Part shown: piece by piece, positions 5,220-6,343 of the stretch | Layout: every line of letters begins with the position of its first letter | Numbering within the stretch: the first letter of the stretch is position 1 | Source: Verrucomicrobiales bacterium | GTDB lineage: Bacteria > Verrucomicrobiota > Verrucomicrobiia > Limisphaerales > UBA9464 | Reading direction: 5' to 3' | Assembly: GCA_003445095.1 (NCBI GenBank) | Contig: DLVS01000692.1 | Coordinates: 1-6,343, forward strand | DNA length: 6,343 nt | Notes under the pieces: generated by a model | Databases searched by the model: none | What the model was told of the DNA's origin: nothing | Seen by the model: the letters and a program-made list of their open reading frames with translations, nothing else | Translations under genes and position numbers: made by a program

Positions 5220-5537
5220 AACGTGGATGTGGTGAAGTGTGTACGAAGTATTGAATCCAGCCTGTTGCAGCGAAGAAAGGAAATCCCGGCGCATCTTGTC
5301 CGGCACTCACCGTTCGTTGCTGTGCTTCCATCTCGGTCGAAAATCACTGCAATCGGCTGGTCCCGGGTCGAACCGACCGGAGCAATGCTGGCGGAAGGGG
5401 AGCGAATTGAAACAGCCGCCGCGGGGGCGCCGGAGCGGTCCCGCCGCCTCTTTTACCAACACTCAATCGTGTACGTGATGCACGAACCGATGCAGGACGT
5501 TCCCCCCTTCTACGCAGGGCGCTCAGGGTAGTTCCCG
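5220..5537. other. Intergenic region upstream of the cytochrome gene, no gene seen
   Basis: Nothing I recognise is encoded here. It should contain the cytochrome promoter, reading leftwards. A GC-rich weak hairpin at about 5423-5449 is followed by TCTTTT on the plus strand, but no rightward gene ends nearby. A 40-codon reverse-strand frame beginning with ATG near 5330 and ending just inside the cytochrome start has no recognisable features. Confidence 0.6.
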
Positions 5538-5726
5538 GTGACTTGTTGGAGCCTCGTTCCTGCCGCTAGGCAAACCGATTCGAAGCAAGCTCAATGCGCC
5601 TTGGAAGCGCTTTGCGGCGCCTATTGGTATCCCCTTTTCAGCCATGTCTGCCGCCGCGGGCACGACCATCACACGGCGGAGGTTCGCCTTCAGGGCGCGG
5701 TTTTCTTGAGCTCAGTCGTAGGATAG
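5532..5726 (+). pseudogene. ECF sigma factor N-terminal relic
   Basis: The translation FPVTCWSLV, followed by ALEALCGAYWYPLFSHV and CRRGHDHHTAE, matches the start of the large PVC/acidobacterial ECF sigma group, which typically reads F-x-T-T-R-W-S-L-V, then AL-x-x-L-C-x-x-YWYPLY-x-F-x-R-R-x-G-x-x-x-x-x-AED-L-T-Q-x-FF. Here TRW has become TCW, and AEDLTQGFF has decayed to AEVRLQGAVF. A TAG stop at 5529-5531 precedes the conserved Phe, and the frame stops at 5724-5726. Everything after region 2.1, including promoter-recognition regions 2.4 and 4, is gone, so it cannot act as a sigma factor. A GTG at 5538 leaves 62 residues, but expression is doubtful. Its end overlaps the 3' end of the convergent ankyrin gene by 37 nt. 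Confidence 0.7.
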
Positions 5727-6343
5727 CCACCGTCCGTTTTTCGCGCGCCCGGCGAAAGCTCGGTTGGGGAAACCCACCCGGCTGCACGCATCACTCGATG
5801 GAGCGCCTCGATGGTTTCGAAGGACGGTTTGAAGTTTCCGGGCCGATGACCTTCCGCGATCAACAATGGTGTCCATCCGTATCTATTTTTCTGATTCCAC
5901 ACTTCAACCTTCGCGCCGTTGTCGGCGAGGAACTGCACCACTTTCGGCAAGTTCTTGTAGGCCGCCGCATGCATGGCGGTTTCGCCATTGGCATCGACGG
6001 CATTTACGTCGGCACCGAGTTTCAGGAGCAGTTGCGCCGCCTCGAGCACTTCCGGTTCTTCTCCCGCCTTTTCGTTGGCGGCGTCGGTTCCGACAACATT
6101 TCCGCAGGCAGCGATCAGCGGCGTGCAGTTTTCGACGTTTCCGAGCGACGGATCCGCCCCCAGCTCGATGAGCAGGCGCAGGTAGGCTATGTCGGCCGTG
6201 CCGGCGGCCCTCATGAACGGCGTCGCACCTTGTTTGTTGTAAAGCCCTGGCGCGCCCTTGCCGGTCTTCAGGCGCAGGTTTACGTCCGCCCCGTGTTCCA
6301 CCAGCTTCTTAGCGAATTGGGCGCTGCTCAAGTTTCCGGAGCC
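5690..6343 (-). CDS. Ankyrin-repeat protein, N-terminus beyond the right window edge
   Basis: The reverse frame is open from the right edge to TGA at 5690-5692, giving the last 217 residues of a larger protein. At least four ankyrin-type repeats are visible: AKKLVEHGADVN; GATPFMRAAGTADIAYLRLL with ELGADPSL; CTPLIAACGNVV, an acidic loop, then QLLLKLGADVN; and GETAMHAAAYKNLPKVVQFLADNGAKVEV. A fifth degenerate unit, YGWTPLLIAEG, leads into RPGNFKPSFETIEALHRVM. The tail reads SPTELSPGARKTDGGYPTTELKKTAP. The GWTPLxIAEGxRPGNFKPS ending is, from memory, typical of ankyrin proteins that in PVC and Acidobacteria occur with or fused to c-type cytochrome domains (inference). Ankyrin repeats bind proteins; no catalytic part is visible here. 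The nearby cytochrome gene is on the same strand but about 470 nt downstream, so an operon is unlikely. Confidence 0.92.
   Translation of the reverse strand, partial: GSGNLSSAQFAKKLVEHGADVNLRLKTGKGAPGLYNKQGATPFMRAAGTADIAYLRLLIELGADPSLGNVENCTPLIAACGNVVGTDAANEKAGEEPEVLEAAQLLLKLGADVNAVDANGETAMHAAAYKNLPKVVQFLADNGAKVEVWNQKNRYGWTPLLIAEGHRPGNFKPSFETIEALHRVMRAAGWVSPTELSPGARKTDGGYPTTELKKTAP

Noticed and set aside
5423..5454. GC-rich hairpin followed by TCTTTT, terminator-like on the plus strand
   Set aside because: The stem is short with a bulge and a long loop, and no plus-strand gene ends nearby that would need it.
4836..5531. 231-codon plus-strand frame
   Set aside because: Mainly antisense to the cytochrome gene, which has a signal peptide and CxxCH; the remainder covers the intergenic gap without a known domain.
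1..6343. CRISPR array, tRNA, rRNA, insertion sequence or phage genes
   Set aside because: No regularly spaced repeats, no tRNA-like cloverleaf with a TTCRA arm, and no transposase, integrase or phage structural motif was seen on either strand.

Overview
The window looks like chromosomal DNA of a moderately GC-rich, soil or freshwater type member of the PVC group. Verrucomicrobiota (Pedosphaera/Limisphaera-like) is my best guess, Planctomycetota the alternative. This rests on gene content only: a DUF1800 protein, an ankyrin protein of the type often linked to cytochromes, a four-helix c-type cytochrome, an ECF sigma relic with the YWYPL signature, and long intergenic stretches with short dispersed repeats. 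I could not run any search.

Layout. A DUF1800 protein runs leftwards off the left edge (complement of <1..928). Positions 929-1399 hold no recognisable gene. At 1400-1916 (+) a small conserved-type ORF overlaps, out of frame by 110 nt, a nucleotidyltransferase-like ORF whose catalytic middle has been deleted. After a hairpin-bearing gap comes a lipoprotein with a secretin-N/STN-like domain (complement 2125..2568). Directly upstream on the same strand is a frameshifted, N-terminally truncated GNAT acetyltransferase relic (complement 2565..2860). Positions 2861-3315 carry two kinds of dispersed intergenic repeat.

The clearest housekeeping unit is RNase PH (rph, 3316..4068, +), followed with a 4-nt GTGA overlap by a histidine-phosphatase-family enzyme (4065..4697, +). 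It converges on an exported single-heme c-type cytochrome (complement 4743..5219). Positions 5220-5537 are non-coding as far as I can see. A decayed ECF sigma factor N-terminus (about 5532..5726, +) then runs tail to tail into the C-terminal part of an ankyrin-repeat protein that continues beyond the right edge (complement 5690..>6343).

How the genes relate. Only rph and the phosphatase look like an operon. The DUF1800 protein, the cytochrome and the ankyrin protein are probably envelope or exported proteins, but nothing here ties them into one pathway. The main theme is gene decay: three relics (nucleotidyltransferase, GNAT, ECF sigma) lie between intact genes together with repeats. I see no convincing new defence or mobile system. 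The most interesting items are the long out-of-frame overlap with an in-frame core deletion, the orphan secretin-domain lipoprotein, and a possible folded element at 1194-1332.
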